From Metridium senile (Eukaryota > Cnidaria > Anthozoa > Actiniaria > Metridiidae): a stretch of 64,000 nucleotides of DNA. The translations under genes and the position numbers were made by a program. The notes below the pieces were generated by a model that saw only the letters and a list, made by a program, of their open reading frames with translations, made no database searches and was not told the origin of the DNA. The first letter of the stretch is position 1, and each line of letters begins with the position of its first letter. Positions 12,855-24,855 of the stretch are shown piece by piece. The DNA lies in contig OX459102.1 in assembly GCA_949775045.1 (NCBI GenBank), positions 13,996,772 to 14,060,771 on the forward strand. Reading direction: 5' to 3'.

Positions 12855-13320
12855 CCTTTGTTTTCTTTGCTTGTTTGTTCATTTGTTTGCTAGTTCGTTT
12901 CTTTGTTCGTTCCTTCGTTAGCTCGTATATTCGTTTGCCTTTGTTTGTTCGTTGTTCGTTCATTCGTTAGCTCGTTCATTCGTTTGCCTTTGTTAGTTCG
13001 TTCGTTTCTTCGTTAGCTCGTTCATTCGTCAGTTACCTTTGTTTGTTCGTTTGTTTGTTCAGTTTGTACGTTTACTTGTTTTAGTTGGTTTGTTTGGTTG
13101 TCAATTTCAATTGTTTTCGTTCGTTTTTTTTTTTATTTTGAGCCTTTTTTCATTTCTTTTTCTGTAAAAATGTTTTTGGGGTTTGCTTATTTCTCGTTTG
13201 TTAGTTCGAGCGTTAGTTTACTCCTTTGCTCTTTTATTTGTTTTCGTTTGTTTGCTTTTTTATATTTATATTTATTTGTCTTTCGTTATTTGTTATTTTA
13301 TATGTTTGTTTGTTTGTAAT
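12855..13320. repeat. degenerate (TTTG/TTCG)n tract
   Basis: Runs of GTTTGTTC, GTTCGTTC and TTCGTTAGCTCG fade into a T-rich tail. The open frame across it is low complexity (Phe/Leu/Ser/Tyr) and is not supported as a gene. Confidence 0.8.
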
Positions 13321-14339
13321 TAAATGTTACAAGCTATTCTAAAATATCCATTGTTTCGTTCATTCATTTGTTAGTTTTTTTTGACATGTATGTTTTGTTA
13401 TGCATGGAAATTATAGATAAAACCAATGCCGAATAAACATTGATATAGCCAAGTAAATAACCAAATAAAGTATAAGCTTATATTTCAAACAAGATTTTAA
13501 ACATTTGACAAGAGAGATAATTTTTATTCTTTTGCTATACTTACATAAACCCTAGCACAGAGCTCGAGGTGACAAAACTTTGCGTTGGCCTTTTCCATGG
13601 GAAAGGGCATATTTTCTTACGATTATTGCTTATACAACAGATGCCACATATATCATTATTTAAGCTCGGTTCACACTAGCGTCATAAGCATAAGAAACAT
13701 ACGCAGCCTTTGTTAGGCTTTGCTCATAAGCCGCACTTGTCTTTTCTCACACCCAGTCGCTATTTGCCCTGGGTACCAGAGGTAAATATTTTCTACTTGC
13801 TTTGAAGTTTATAAACGGTTTGTGGAGCAACGATGTTAGCGAGCATAGACAAAATTTATGCAAATGGTATTAAATAGGCAAAAATTAGATCCTAGACTTA
13901 GAAATATTATATAAAAGTGGTCATCATTCAAGGTTCTTTAATTTCAACACAAAAAAATACTCTAAACAAAAAATGATAAATGATAGTTCACTGAGTATCA
14001 AAGATAAAATTATAACAATACATGTGTTTACAGTTAAAGTGGAACCAGAGGTTGCGAGATAACAAACCTCACATGCAGGTTGAAACAAGCTATATATTAT
14101 TATTTTATTGTCATTATTTACAATTGGGGTGCGCCTCGCATGGGACCTGTGTCCCGTTCGCGCAAACCCCATTGGGCTCGTTTAATTAATCGTCTGTGAT
14201 CAGTCCTGTGCATTTTCATTTAGTCAGTAATGATAGTCTATATTATTATTAGTCTATATTATTCAAATTCTTAGGTATCTTTTTATAAATATCATTAATA
14301 TGTTGGTTTTTTTTAAATTCTTACTCTTATACAATTCAT
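13321..14339. other. intergenic with a possible MITE relic
   Basis: No gene seen. Around 13671-13770, GGTTCACACTAGCG with several CATAAGC steps resembles one end of an inverted-repeat element, but I cannot find the other end. Confidence 0.4.
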
Positions 14340-14429
14340 TTAATTTTCTTTTTAGAAGGCCCAGTGTAAGATTAGCTATGCTAAACTGGTGTATTTTGTA
14401 AATACTTTTAAACCTTCTTTAAATAAAGT

Positions 14430-14522
<93 letters not shown>
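14340..14522 (+). mobile_element. LINE/SINE 3' end with (TCTA)n tail
   Basis: A segment ending in AAATAAAG (about 14420-14428) runs straight into about 92 bp of pure TCTA repeats (14431-14522). A polyadenylation-like AAATAAAG placed directly before a microsatellite tail is typical of the 3' end of CR1/L2-type retroposons. The preceding AAGGCCCAGTGTAAGATTAG fits a retroposon 3' UTR as I remember such copies from cnidarians. No reverse-transcriptase coding part is attached. The 5' limit is uncertain. Confidence 0.5.
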
Positions 14523-15050
14523 AGATCTATTGCTATTGAGTATAAATAGGCACGTAACAGATGCACTATAATTGACTGAAATTGCAAATCTTGATCCATA
14601 GTCATTATGAATTAAGATTCTTGTTCTGTCAGCTCTTATTAGGGACGAACCATTTGGTATTTGATGGTGGATTAGGTTAAAGCCCAAAAAAATTTGAGCA
14701 AGGTCTTGATCCAGAAACAAATTATGATCGTGCAGAAGTCCAAAATGGCTTCAAGATATCGAGCGAGGTTATATATAAACAAATATCCGACCACATTTTA
14801 AGGGAAAGGTTTTGGTCCTGTAAAAGAAAGTTTAGAATCAACCCATCACATTAACCCTAGAAAAAAAACCCTATATAATGGGATTTCTATTTTTGGTGGT
14901 TCTAGTAACACACTGCGGAAGGGTGTACCTTCAAGTATACAAGGATACATAAAACGCCATAAAACATAAAATCTACCGAGGTTATTTTTTTCATTAATTA
15001 AAAGTGCACAAGTTCATTGTTTAACATCACATGTATCAATTTTGATATTG
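14523..15050. other. intergenic, nothing recognised
   Basis: No gene or clear repeat seen. Confidence 0.5.
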
Positions 15051-15059
15051 CAAAAAAAA

Positions 15060-15335
15060 AAACACTCCTGTGATTTTTGAAATCTCTGGGATTTCTTTGA
15101 TGGCTACTTTCTAAAATACCAGTAAAAAAATTCTGAATCTTAATTGATCCAAGTTCATTTATAATATTTCTGTGCCGATACGTCTACTGACTAATTTGAA
15201 ATCTCCGGGATTTGAATGATGGCTCTTTAAAAAAAATGTGATTCTCAATTGATCCAAGCACGGTCATTTATAATATTTTTGTAATACCTCTACTAATTTT
15301 AATCTCTGGGATTTCTTTTTCAAAGCCGGCGCCTA
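15060..15335. repeat. 2.5 tandem units of about 100-120 bp
   Basis: AATCTC(T/C)GGGATTT recurs at about 15080, 15198 and 15300. ATTGATCCAAG and CATTTATAATATTT appear between the copies in the same order. Confidence 0.75.
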
Positions 15336-16090
15336 AAAATCCAATAAATTGAATTTCACAAAAAGTATAGGTTTAAATAAGCACTGCTAATTGTAATAGC
15401 TTTTATATAAAGCTAATGGGGTCAGTCAATCAGACAATCTATACTCTATTTATAAAATTTATTGCTGAAATTTAATGCCAATATGTGAAAAATATGAAAA
15501 AAAACAGAAAAAAAAGTAAAGGTAATATGGACAGTAGCTGGAATTCTCTAGAAAGCCGGTTCTGGAACTCTTAGTAATTCATTAACATTTCTGATATATA
15601 TATTATACGTTCTATACGTAATCATGAACAATTCATTTCAAATATTTTAATAAAAAGAGGTGTTTTCTGGATTTTTTTTCTGATTTTTTTTTCAATTTTT
15701 GTCTGATTTCTTTTTTTATTATTATTATCAAAATTTGAAATGTTCTCAAGTATTCTGCTGTAAAATGAAATTTTCTAATTGAAAAGTGTAAAAAGTTTGC
15801 ATTGTAAATCAGCCGTTTTCGTATTCTGGAAAACCGGTGTTCTTCAAATCATCATGTTTTGCGAATGTACCCCAAGTACATCAAAGCCAAATTTTAGAAT
15901 TTGAACATTTTTGTTCATAATTTCAATCTGAAATGATAAATGAATCACACAAATATATAAATTTACAAATACCGTTGAAAGTGAATGCGTTGTCGTAATT
16001 ATTAACACCAATAATGAGATCTGAATATATGCTTAATTCATTAACAAAATCTCTCTATGTGAAATTTGGAAATCCAATTCAACTGCAATT
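15336..16090. other. intergenic, nothing recognised
   Basis: AT-rich, without supported features. Confidence 0.5.
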
Positions 16091-16094
16091 TCAG

Positions 16095-16290
16095 CCCAAC
16101 GGCTGGCCTACTTGGTTAAACACCGGGCTATCTCGCGGAAGGTGCGGGCTTCGTGTCACGATATGAGCAATAATCAAAGGTTTTAACTGTTTGGAGAAGG
16201 TGCTGCCATTGTATCGCGTTGTAAATACACCTGCAAATGTCGATACCTTCATCTTATCTCGGATAAAGGCCTCCTTTTAATGTGCGTAGA
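16095..16290 (+). mobile_element. tRNA-like SINE head, degraded
   Basis: The block GGCCTACTTGGTTAAACACC resembles a tRNA D-arm / A box. About 35 bp later, GGTGCGGGCTTCGTGTCA resembles a damaged B box (GGTTCGANNCC). The rest is GC-richer than its surroundings and runs into unrelated sequence, as in tRNA-derived SINEs. The B box is altered and there is no clean acceptor stem, so this is not a functional tRNA gene. Confidence 0.45.
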
Positions 16291-16685
16291 GTGTGTTTAA
16301 AAATGCTCCACACACTTTGTATTGGAGTAACGTAAAAACACAGCACTCTTCGATTAATATTAGAGCACGGAGCGCCCAGTGGTGTGGACAGGGTTTACAT
16401 CTCTAGTAATGGAAAGCCTATATTGATGGAGTATTTGAAATTAGATTTAGAACTGATTAAAAGGTTAACATCCTGGATTGTAACTAAATTGACGAACCAT
16501 GATCAATGATCGCCTGATAAGAAAACATCCGTCTTTGTTAATGCAGCGATAATTTAAAAAAAACCTGAATTATCCTAAATGACAAGATACTAAAAAACTT
16601 TAACTAAGATCGTTGATATTTTAACTTCAAACAATTGACATATTTTATCTGAAGCATTTTTGAAAATGCACATTCAGTTGTACGT
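16291..16685. other. intergenic, nothing recognised
   Basis: No supported feature. Confidence 0.5.
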
Positions 16686-16689
16686 ATGT

Positions 16690-16900
16690 ATATCATAAAA
16701 AACACCTGCGATATAGCATTTCTTACATAAAAAAGTTATGTATTTTTTATCATTTCGCGATAATTTCAAATGTTCCAAGAGAATGGCTCACTCATAAAAA
16801 ACACCTGCCCTGTAGCATTTCTTACATAAAAAGTCTAGTCTACGTGATTTAATCATTTTAAGAGAATTCCAAAATTTTCCAAGCGAATGAATTTATGAAA
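16690..16900. repeat. direct duplication of about 100 bp
   Basis: Two copies share CATAAAAAACACCTGC, GTAGCATTTCTTACATAAAA (TATAGCATTT in the first) and a later TTCCAAG.GAATG block, in the same order. Confidence 0.7.
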
Positions 16901-17357
16901 CGTTTAATTTGCCTTTGCATGACAAGGATGTCGAGTATTATTTCCTGATTGAATACAACAGCTTCAAGTTGAATAAAAGTCACCAGCAATCAAATAAATT
17001 CAAGAACGATCCATCGTTTCCGCGCGCCTAGGGCGATTTTACTTCGCAACAATGCATTGGCTCACAATGAGGTTGAAGTCCTTTATAAGCGTATGCACTC
17101 CAATGCTAGGAGCGCATTTTAAGATCAGTATTTATCCATGTCGTTTTTAAACTGGAACGCCTGAAATTGAATCTTGAAGTTGATATTCACCATGTGCTTC
17201 ATTTAAAAGGTATCTATAAGAGCTTCTTATTGGAACTTTAAAAAATGCGCATGAAAATAATTAGTAATTAGGTGTCTTTATAAAAATTAGAACAAGACCA
17301 TAATGCGAACGATATCTTCTCAGTCTTTCTATAATTTACTATTGTTATCGTTGAAGT
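16901..17357. other. intergenic, nothing recognised
   Basis: No supported gene. Confidence 0.4.
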
Positions 17358-17684
17358 GAGATCCCCGAAGTTTGATGTCTAGTTTGCAAATTAGCGTCAA
17401 TCAAAATCCTAGGAACGATTTTGAAAAAAAAAAAATCCAAAAAATAGCGCTTGATCGATAAATCCGGTGATAAATACATGTAAATCGCGAATGGTAAATA
17501 TCATATTATGCTAGCATAGGCTACGTTTTCCATCGTACAAGCCTGCACAGGCACTGCACGGCCGAAAACTATCGATCGATCAAGCACCATTTTTAGGATC
17601 GCCCGATCAAATTCGTTCCTAGTAGTTGATTGACGGCCGACAAAATGCTAGTTTTCAAATGAGACATCAAACTTTGAAGGTCTC
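17358..17684. mobile_element. inverted-repeat element with arms of about 110 bp
   Basis: The left end GAGATCCCCGAAGTTTGATG mirrors the right end, which ends in CATCAAACTTTGAAGGTCTC. The symmetry continues inward through CTAGTTT, CGTCAATCAA, CCTAGGAACGA and GCGCTTGATCGAT (left) against their reverse complements (right). There is a short non-repeated centre. No coding potential. The architecture is that of a foldback or MITE element. Confidence 0.8.
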
Positions 17685-19757
17685 ATGGTAGTAAAGCTGG
17701 GACTTGAAAATGCACAATAAATTAAACTGCCATTGTTTTATTTTTATATTAAGAGATGTTTGTCGATCGATAAAGGTAAAATTACAGAGCTTAAAGCGTG
17801 CGCGATAGTAGTAAAAAACTGATAAACATCCAGTGCTTCACTTGAAGAGGAATTTGTAAAGAATATAAGCCCTTGCTACGATTATCAGTTGTTATTTATC
17901 CGACAAAAGAGTCGTTGAGTAGGATTAGGTGTTCCTTTTATATTTTACGAGCTGTGTTTCACTCAATGTTTGAAGTCCTTTAAGTAAAGTGGGCCTTATC
18001 TGGGTCAGTAGTTTATAATTATCGTGCCTGCTTGAAATTGTCTGAAGTGTTGCCGGCTTGCGATTTTGTATTTTTTCAAGCCAAATAAATATATAAAAAA
18101 GCATGATACAATAATTGTGTTTTAATATTTTAAGGGTTAAGTTTTAAGAATTTAGGGGGGGAAATTGCAAAACTAACGTTTTGCAAATAAATGTTTGTAT
18201 GTCTTCATATTAAATATGGTCGTTTATCAACCTATGCAAATTAAATAATATATATCTAACCGAGCATTCGCAATAGGTTAATCGGAGTTGTGGTTGTAGC
18301 ATGAGTAGTGGCTTGTAGCATGAATATAAGTAAATTTCTTAACACCAAACACCACATGAGTTTCCCAAAAAGTCATCGAAATTTGTGTTTTCAAACGTTG
18401 TGATATATAAGAAAAGTTTGATTCGTGGGATTTCATTAATTCACAGTGCAATTAATGGCAAACTTAAGTTTAGCTTTTGTCTTAACATGGCTTTATGACA
18501 TGGTAGTCAAGAAAGTGATCAAACGTCGGACGTTTTGCCAATCAAGAAGATGTTAACAATTTGATTATAATTATATTTCCCATTGGACAGTTTCAACAGT
18601 TTGATGAGTTCGTGATTCCCTAAGGCTCAAGCCTTAGCCATTAGCTCAATTTCTACTTTTCTTTACACGGTGTTTCAAAGGTTAAACTTCATTTTTATTT
18701 TATTTTTTTTTATTTTAGGTTTTTTTATATTTTGGTAAAGATTTTGCTTGAACTTTCCGGGCAAAATCCGGCCTTAATGCGATTTCGCAATTATGATAAT
18801 CCATTGCATGTCTTGTCTGAAATTAATTAATCACATAATTCCTGAATTGATCATTTCTCGATCAATAGTTAATTTAATTTTCTTTTTTTTTTTTTTCCTT
18901 CAGAATTGAGATAACTACCTCGTAGGTGGCACGAACCTCATTCATTGGAAGACTCAGCAAGGAGGCGCAGCTGACTTTTTTGGTTAAAAAAAAAGAACCT
19001 TGGAGAAAGGTATGGTTAGCATTGTGCTTACACATTTGTTTTTCCTGCTTCTATTCTAATCCGAATAAAAGATATTCTAGTTAAACAATTTAAAAAAACA
19101 CACCTTTTACTATAATTGTTCAAGTCATGGAGCTTATTTTGATTGTATTTATTCTATATCTTAATCGTTTAATTTAATCATTTAGTTTGTGTTATATTCG
19201 TTTTGCTCTGAAGGGGGAACGATAATTCTTCAATCCAGATTTTCAGGATTTTCATAATCTCTTTACTAAAGTACATTTTGAGACAAATCTGATTTCCTGT
19301 AAAATTTAAAATAAGGAGATTTCTCAAATTGCGAAATGATCTGTTAATTTTCTGAAAAAATCGTACATATATATTAATTAAGAGACCAACTTGTAATTTA
19401 TATGACTTTATCTTTGGGCGATTGAAGCATCTCGCCCTGTTCAGCACTGCTTGACAGCTAGAGATTTCGTTATTTTCCCATTTCTACAGGGAATTAATTA
19501 AGGAAACCTCTACATTGCTCTGCTCGATTTTTTTTCGAGCATGCGCAAATGTGTAACGCCATGACTTCTTCCGACTTCCGCCAAACAAAACATAAGGATG
19601 AGTGATTTAAACGGAAGAAAGGTCATTCATTTACAAACAGTGTCTTTAGGAAATAAACATTTTAATAAAAAAAGCCTATATTTACATCTAGACTCAAATA
19701 CACTCATATGCATAGAAGCTAAAACCGCGAGTTTGCATAGGTTTGTGTCAAATCATC
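17685..19757. other. intergenic, nothing recognised
   Basis: No supported gene. AT-rich with short homopolymer tracts. Confidence 0.5.
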
Positions 19758-19998
19758 TACAGTATTTACTCGAAAAAGCGCCGTCCTCGAATAAGCGCCG
19801 CATGTTAATGCTATAATGTTACTCTAGAACAACATTGGAAATATTTTTTATCAAAAGCTATATATTTTTCAATTCAAAGTAATTATATTTCACCACTTAA
19901 ATTATCTCCCAACAATTCGTAGTTCTGATCAAGAACTGGACAGAGAGATCGAGAAAAATTGAATAAGCGCCGCATCGCTTATTCGAGTATATATGGTA
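19758..19998. mobile_element. MITE with ACTCGAATAAGCGCC terminal repeats
   Basis: The left terminus is (TA)CAGTATTTACTCGAAAAAGC. The right terminus read inward is (TA)CCATATATACTCGAATAAGC. The motif GAATAAGCGCCGCA also occurs in direct and inverted order just inside both ends. The element is about 240 bp, non-coding, and bounded by TA on both sides, which fits a Tc1/mariner-type non-autonomous element. I recall very similar termini from cnidarian and other invertebrate genomes. Confidence 0.75.
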
Positions 19999-20448
19999 AG
20001 CTAAGTTTCATGTAGTCATGGTGAGTGAATACGTTTTGGTGTTTAATTATCTTACGAAGTAATCTCTCTAATTCTTAACTACACATATCGGAAAAAACAC
20101 ATTTCAAATATAAGCGTTAACGTTCTTGTTTTTTTGTTTTTTTGTTTTTTGAGTAAATTAACGTTTTTCCAGGTATCATTGCGGACATCGATTCTATTTC
20201 AATTATCGTTAATAATCTGGAAATTGTTGATCTGATACAAATAGTACTAGTAATTATGCGAGCTCATTAAATTGGAAATGCATTGTTTTAATCGCGCTTG
20301 AATAGTACTGAATTGAAATAAGCACTGAATATTAATATAATAACTATGTCTAGTACTAGTGCATTAAATTTGCAATTCAACAAGCTCACACAATTCCTTT
20401 CGGTCTTAGAATAAAGATTTCCAGATGATCAACGTTAATTGAAATAAG
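19999..20448. other. intergenic, nothing recognised
   Basis: No supported gene. Confidence 0.5.
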
Positions 20449-20641
20449 TGTACACCTTCTTGCAAGAAAGTTGACATACGAAAAAGAACATTTGTATTTA
20501 GTGTGTCAGGAATAAATTAAAAGTACAAAAGAAAGAGTTCAACTTCAGTGATTATCTTTTGTACTTTTAATTTATTCCTAACCCACTAAATACAAATGTT
20601 CTTTTTTTGTATGACAACATTCTTGCAAGTAGGTGTATACA
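20449..20641. mobile_element. MITE, arms of about 80 bp, family A copy 1
   Basis: The left arm TGTACACCTTCTTGCAAGAA continues through GAACATTTGTATTTAGT and GGAATAAATTAAAAGTACAA. The right arm is its reverse complement with a few changes, ending in TTCTTGCAAGTAGGTGTATA. The loop is about 30 bp. A diverged second copy lies at 37675-37844. Confidence 0.85.
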
Positions 20642-23600
20642 TCCACAAAGCCAGCATCAGTGACATACATATGTTAAAATCTTTTCATCTTATCCGCTAA
20701 CTTTACTTGAAAGTTTAGATTCTTAATGTTTTCAAATAATATTGACAAAGTTTGGCAGATCAGTCGCAAAGATTGTGTAAATAATAGAGTAAAAGTTCCT
20801 TTGATATGTCTAACTTGACAAATACTATAACAAGGAATAAATAAATATTTTGAAATTTATTATCTCTAAGCTACGTATACTAAAAAATTGAATCAGTACT
20901 TCAAAATGCCTTATAAGTTGAAAAATGTTAATGATTCAAAACCTTGTCATTCCATGAATATCGGATGTTTAAATTATAAAATTTGCGCCAAAGTAAAAAA
21001 GGTATACTCATTATGTAATATTAATGTACGTACTATATATATGTATCTCCATTGCACTCCCTAATTTAAACTCAAAAATCTTACTAATAACCTTAACATG
21101 TTTTGAGAAGAGTCTATTAGAGATTTCTTTTTAAATGAGCACATTATGGTCCTTAGAAGGGCGAAAGGAGGAAATTCGGTGGTAATTTTCCCGGTACTCA
21201 TACTACAAAGTAAGTTTCATTTCCAATGATCTGATTGAATCTTTATATACATTAAGTAATGAGAAGATATGCACGTTTTAGATTCGTTTAAATATTAATT
21301 TGTTTATTTGTAGCTCAGTAGAATGATTCTTGGAATACCGTGTGCTGAATATATATGTGTTTTTGTTCTCCTAATTAAGTTGTAAATAATAACACGTATA
21401 TAACTCCCTGACTGTAGATTGAATATGTAAATTTCATTTAGTGTAAATTTCATTCGGTAAAAATAATAAAATTGCATGTAGCAGACCTCAACACTGGTTT
21501 TGGCGGTTTTCAACATCTATTATAGGAATTATATTACGTGAACTACGTGACATATCATGATTATTTTGTTTTAACGTGTGTCAATATTTCTTCTAAATAA
21601 AGTTGTCGTTCGTGCTCTATTCCATATATAGCAGAACCGTCGATATTTGTTAGTAAAATGCAAACGAATTCACAAATGTGGGAATATCTCCATCAAAATA
21701 CGATATCTTGTAATTAAGCTCAGTTCTGTTCGGCGGAAACAAGAATGAACGTCAACAAAAAAATTGATATGTCTTTTTATTTTGAGAATATTCTTTGATA
21801 CTGTACCTGCTAGAGTCAACTGGCAGCTACTATGTAGCCTAAAACGAAAAAAGTTAAGATTATATATGTAGCGCAATATATTATATTTTTTATATCAAAT
21901 AAAGTATATTTCAAAGCAGCCGATTTTCCGTTTATCGACCAATATGTTTCTTTCTTCGAATAACTTCGTTACCAGGCTTTCCCTTTTTCCAAAGCCGCGG
22001 CACTCGAAGGGGAGACGCTGGGGTATGCTTGATAGTTATAAAAAAAATATTCCTTGAAACTAAAAAAAAATTTTTTTTTTTCTGTTTGAGCCTGATTTTT
22101 CCAATATGAAAATAAATTTAAGGAACGGATATAAAAATGAACGTAATTTATTAAATTTTGCAATAATTAAGCTGGAAATCTGGCTAATTTTTTAATAATT
22201 TTTCAATTTAAATTTTTTAATCGAAAATTGCTTAGATTTTTATTAGTATTATTAATGCTTTTGATGATCTTGCTATGTTATCTTAGTTGCCTTAGTTCTA
22301 TTGTGCAATGTTATTATCTTCCAAATTCAATCTGCTTAAACTTTTTTTTATTTTAATTGCGAAAGTCGTTGACACCTTCGAATATCTTCCAATTAAAGTG
22401 AGGTTTTTTTACATGCGAATTATAATAACTTGGATTGGTACTTTGTCGTCGAATTCCAAAACAAAATTAAATCTAGCTTGTACGAACAACTTTTTCGCTG
22501 CTGATTTACAATAAACCTTTTCACCGTCCACAACCTCACCCTTAATAGCGCGTAATATATTCTTTACAATTTGACCACAGTTCGCGGTAATTTAAGGAGT
22601 ATACACATTATCAAACAATTGAAGCTTATTGAAACACTTCAAAATTCCACGGGCTGTAGATCAAATTGTAAATAATATATTACACGCTATCGAGGCTGAA
22701 GTTGTTCGATTCGAACCATGAAAAGGCCTTTTTTAATGCTTTGATCTTTGGAGTTTAGTGCCAATCGACTATATATTTATTCCACTATTCACTAACTAGT
22801 TGTTTGCGCCTAAGAGAAAAGAACCGTAATTACAAACATTCAATAAGGCTTCATTAAAAGTAATCTTTGAGGTGAGAAAATTAATCAAAAATTGGGCAAT
22901 TCGCTCAGTAAGTTTTTCTTTTTTCTCGAGTTATTGAACTACTTATTTATTTATAGACAACTGTAAAATGCCCTTGAGTGAAAAATTATCACTAGCCACT
23001 GGGTTAAATCTTAGTCAAAATGCATGCACTTGGACAATATTTAGTGATTATAATAATTTAGTTACTGAGACGTACGCTCTTCCGATAATATAGACGTTTC
23101 CATGGTGATGTCAAAGCTCGAGGTTTTGTCTTATTATTGACTTGCGCTCGAGTTCATTTCAGTTATTGTTTGTCATCACGTACTGTGTAGAAGAAACAAC
23201 TCGAAATTAGGACTTCAAATTCCTTCAAATGGTAGGTCAATGTTCACTTTTCTCTGTGCCTTCACAGACTAAAATTAATAGCCTAGCGTTGAACGTATAA
23301 GCGCTATATACTGAAATATCTTTATTATTTGTTACTATTAACATTTGCTTTGATTGTTGTTTTTTTCTTTTCTTTTTTAAGTTCTCTTCTATTATTTCAT
23401 AGTTGTGTTCTTTTTTATTAATTATATGTATTATTTCTAAACTGTCTGGATTAGCTTGAATATTTTTTTAGATTTATGTCTATTTTCAATTGGTATCATA
23501 AAATTATTTTAAATATTTGTTTTGTTTTTCCTTTCTTTTTCTTTGCATTGCTTTCAATAATAATAAATTTGGTTTAGTTCAAAAACATTAATCGTGATTT

Positions 23601-24639
23601 TTGTACTATTATTACTGACACATTTCTTTAGTAAATCGCTAAATAATCATAATTTTTGTAGATGTATTTTTATTGAAAAAATTCCTCAATAAACTACTAA
23701 ATATGAAGACCATTTTTGTTTTCTATTTTAATAATCGACCCCCCAAATGCATCCATTTCCATTCGTTTCATAAAATATTCACAAACGATCGATCAACGGT
23801 ATATTCCGAAATATTTATACATATTCGAAAACTGTTCTGAAATGTTTTTGTCGTCTTATTTTGATCCGTCATCAACCTGCATAACTTTTCGAAAGCATCA
23901 AAATTATCTCTGAAACCACACAAAAGGAATATTTGACATTACATTTGGAGATATAGCTCATATTTCATTTGGTTGATGAAGCGATAATTTATCAAATATT
24001 TGGCCATCTCGCCTTCAATTTGAGTGCCAGAAGTATCAAAATGAACAAATGTCAGAAAAACTTTAACAGAATAAGGTAAACGGATGCCACAATCATCAAA
24101 TTGATAAATCTTAAAAAGATTTTGCTGCATATCTTTTCAGTTTGCATTGATGGTGTGATATCACAAACTTAGGTAATGGAGCTAAGGTCAGCTAAGTTAT
24201 CAAAAAATGGAATATTCAGTGATGGAGTAGCTATATAAAATGGATTTGTATTACGAATTCTTTGTTTTGAATATATATATGATCACACTATACGTCCTTT
24301 TGTTTGCAATTCGATTCCAGTAAGAAACAGACAATAACGCTGTAATGAGGAGTCAATTCGAGACTCCAAAAAAAGCTGCAAAGATATCCGGTCTTTATCT
24401 TTCGGATATCCTCCGTTCATATCGAAGTTTTAACTGATATAAAACCGACACTAAATGCTTCATTCAAGAAGATGGCATAAATAAGACTCCGGTCCTTATA
24501 AAGCAACTGGTGAAGGATATAAGAAGTACTACACATCGGTGAGTTAATCAATTGAGGTTTTGTCTTCAGGATATCTAAGCCATTGCATCGGCAAAGAGTT
24601 TATGACATTTTCTAGCTGTATTTGCAATCATTGGTTCAA
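20642..24639. other. intergenic, no gene supported
   Basis: Long AT-rich stretch. Open frames under 75 codons show no family motifs. GC-rich sequence at 21973-22029 (CAAAGCCGCGGCACTCGAAG) stands out and looks like one end of an old repeat. Nothing else is recognised. Confidence 0.45.
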
Positions 24640-24855
24640 TTTATCAATAATGTGAAAAATGCACCTTTTAATCTAAATTTATCGATGCAAAAATCGAAAA
24701 GTTTCGCTCCTCATAAGCTAGTTATTAGTTTCTTGAAAATGGCATTTGTAATACTTGCTCGATTTACTGTGGAAAATGCACCTTTAATTTTAATTTATCG
24801 ATGCAAAAAACGAAGCCTCGCTCCTAAGCAATTAGTTTCTTGAAAATGACATTGC
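24640..24855. repeat. direct duplication of about 115 bp
   Basis: Two adjacent copies share AAAATGCACCTTT, TTTATCGATGCAAAAA, CGCTCCT and TTAGTTTCTTGAAAATG in the same order. The open frame that crosses both reflects the repeat. Confidence 0.75.

Noticed and set aside
16095..16170. tRNA gene
   Set aside because: A-box-like sequence is present but the B box is altered and no acceptor or anticodon stem forms, so a SINE head is more likely.
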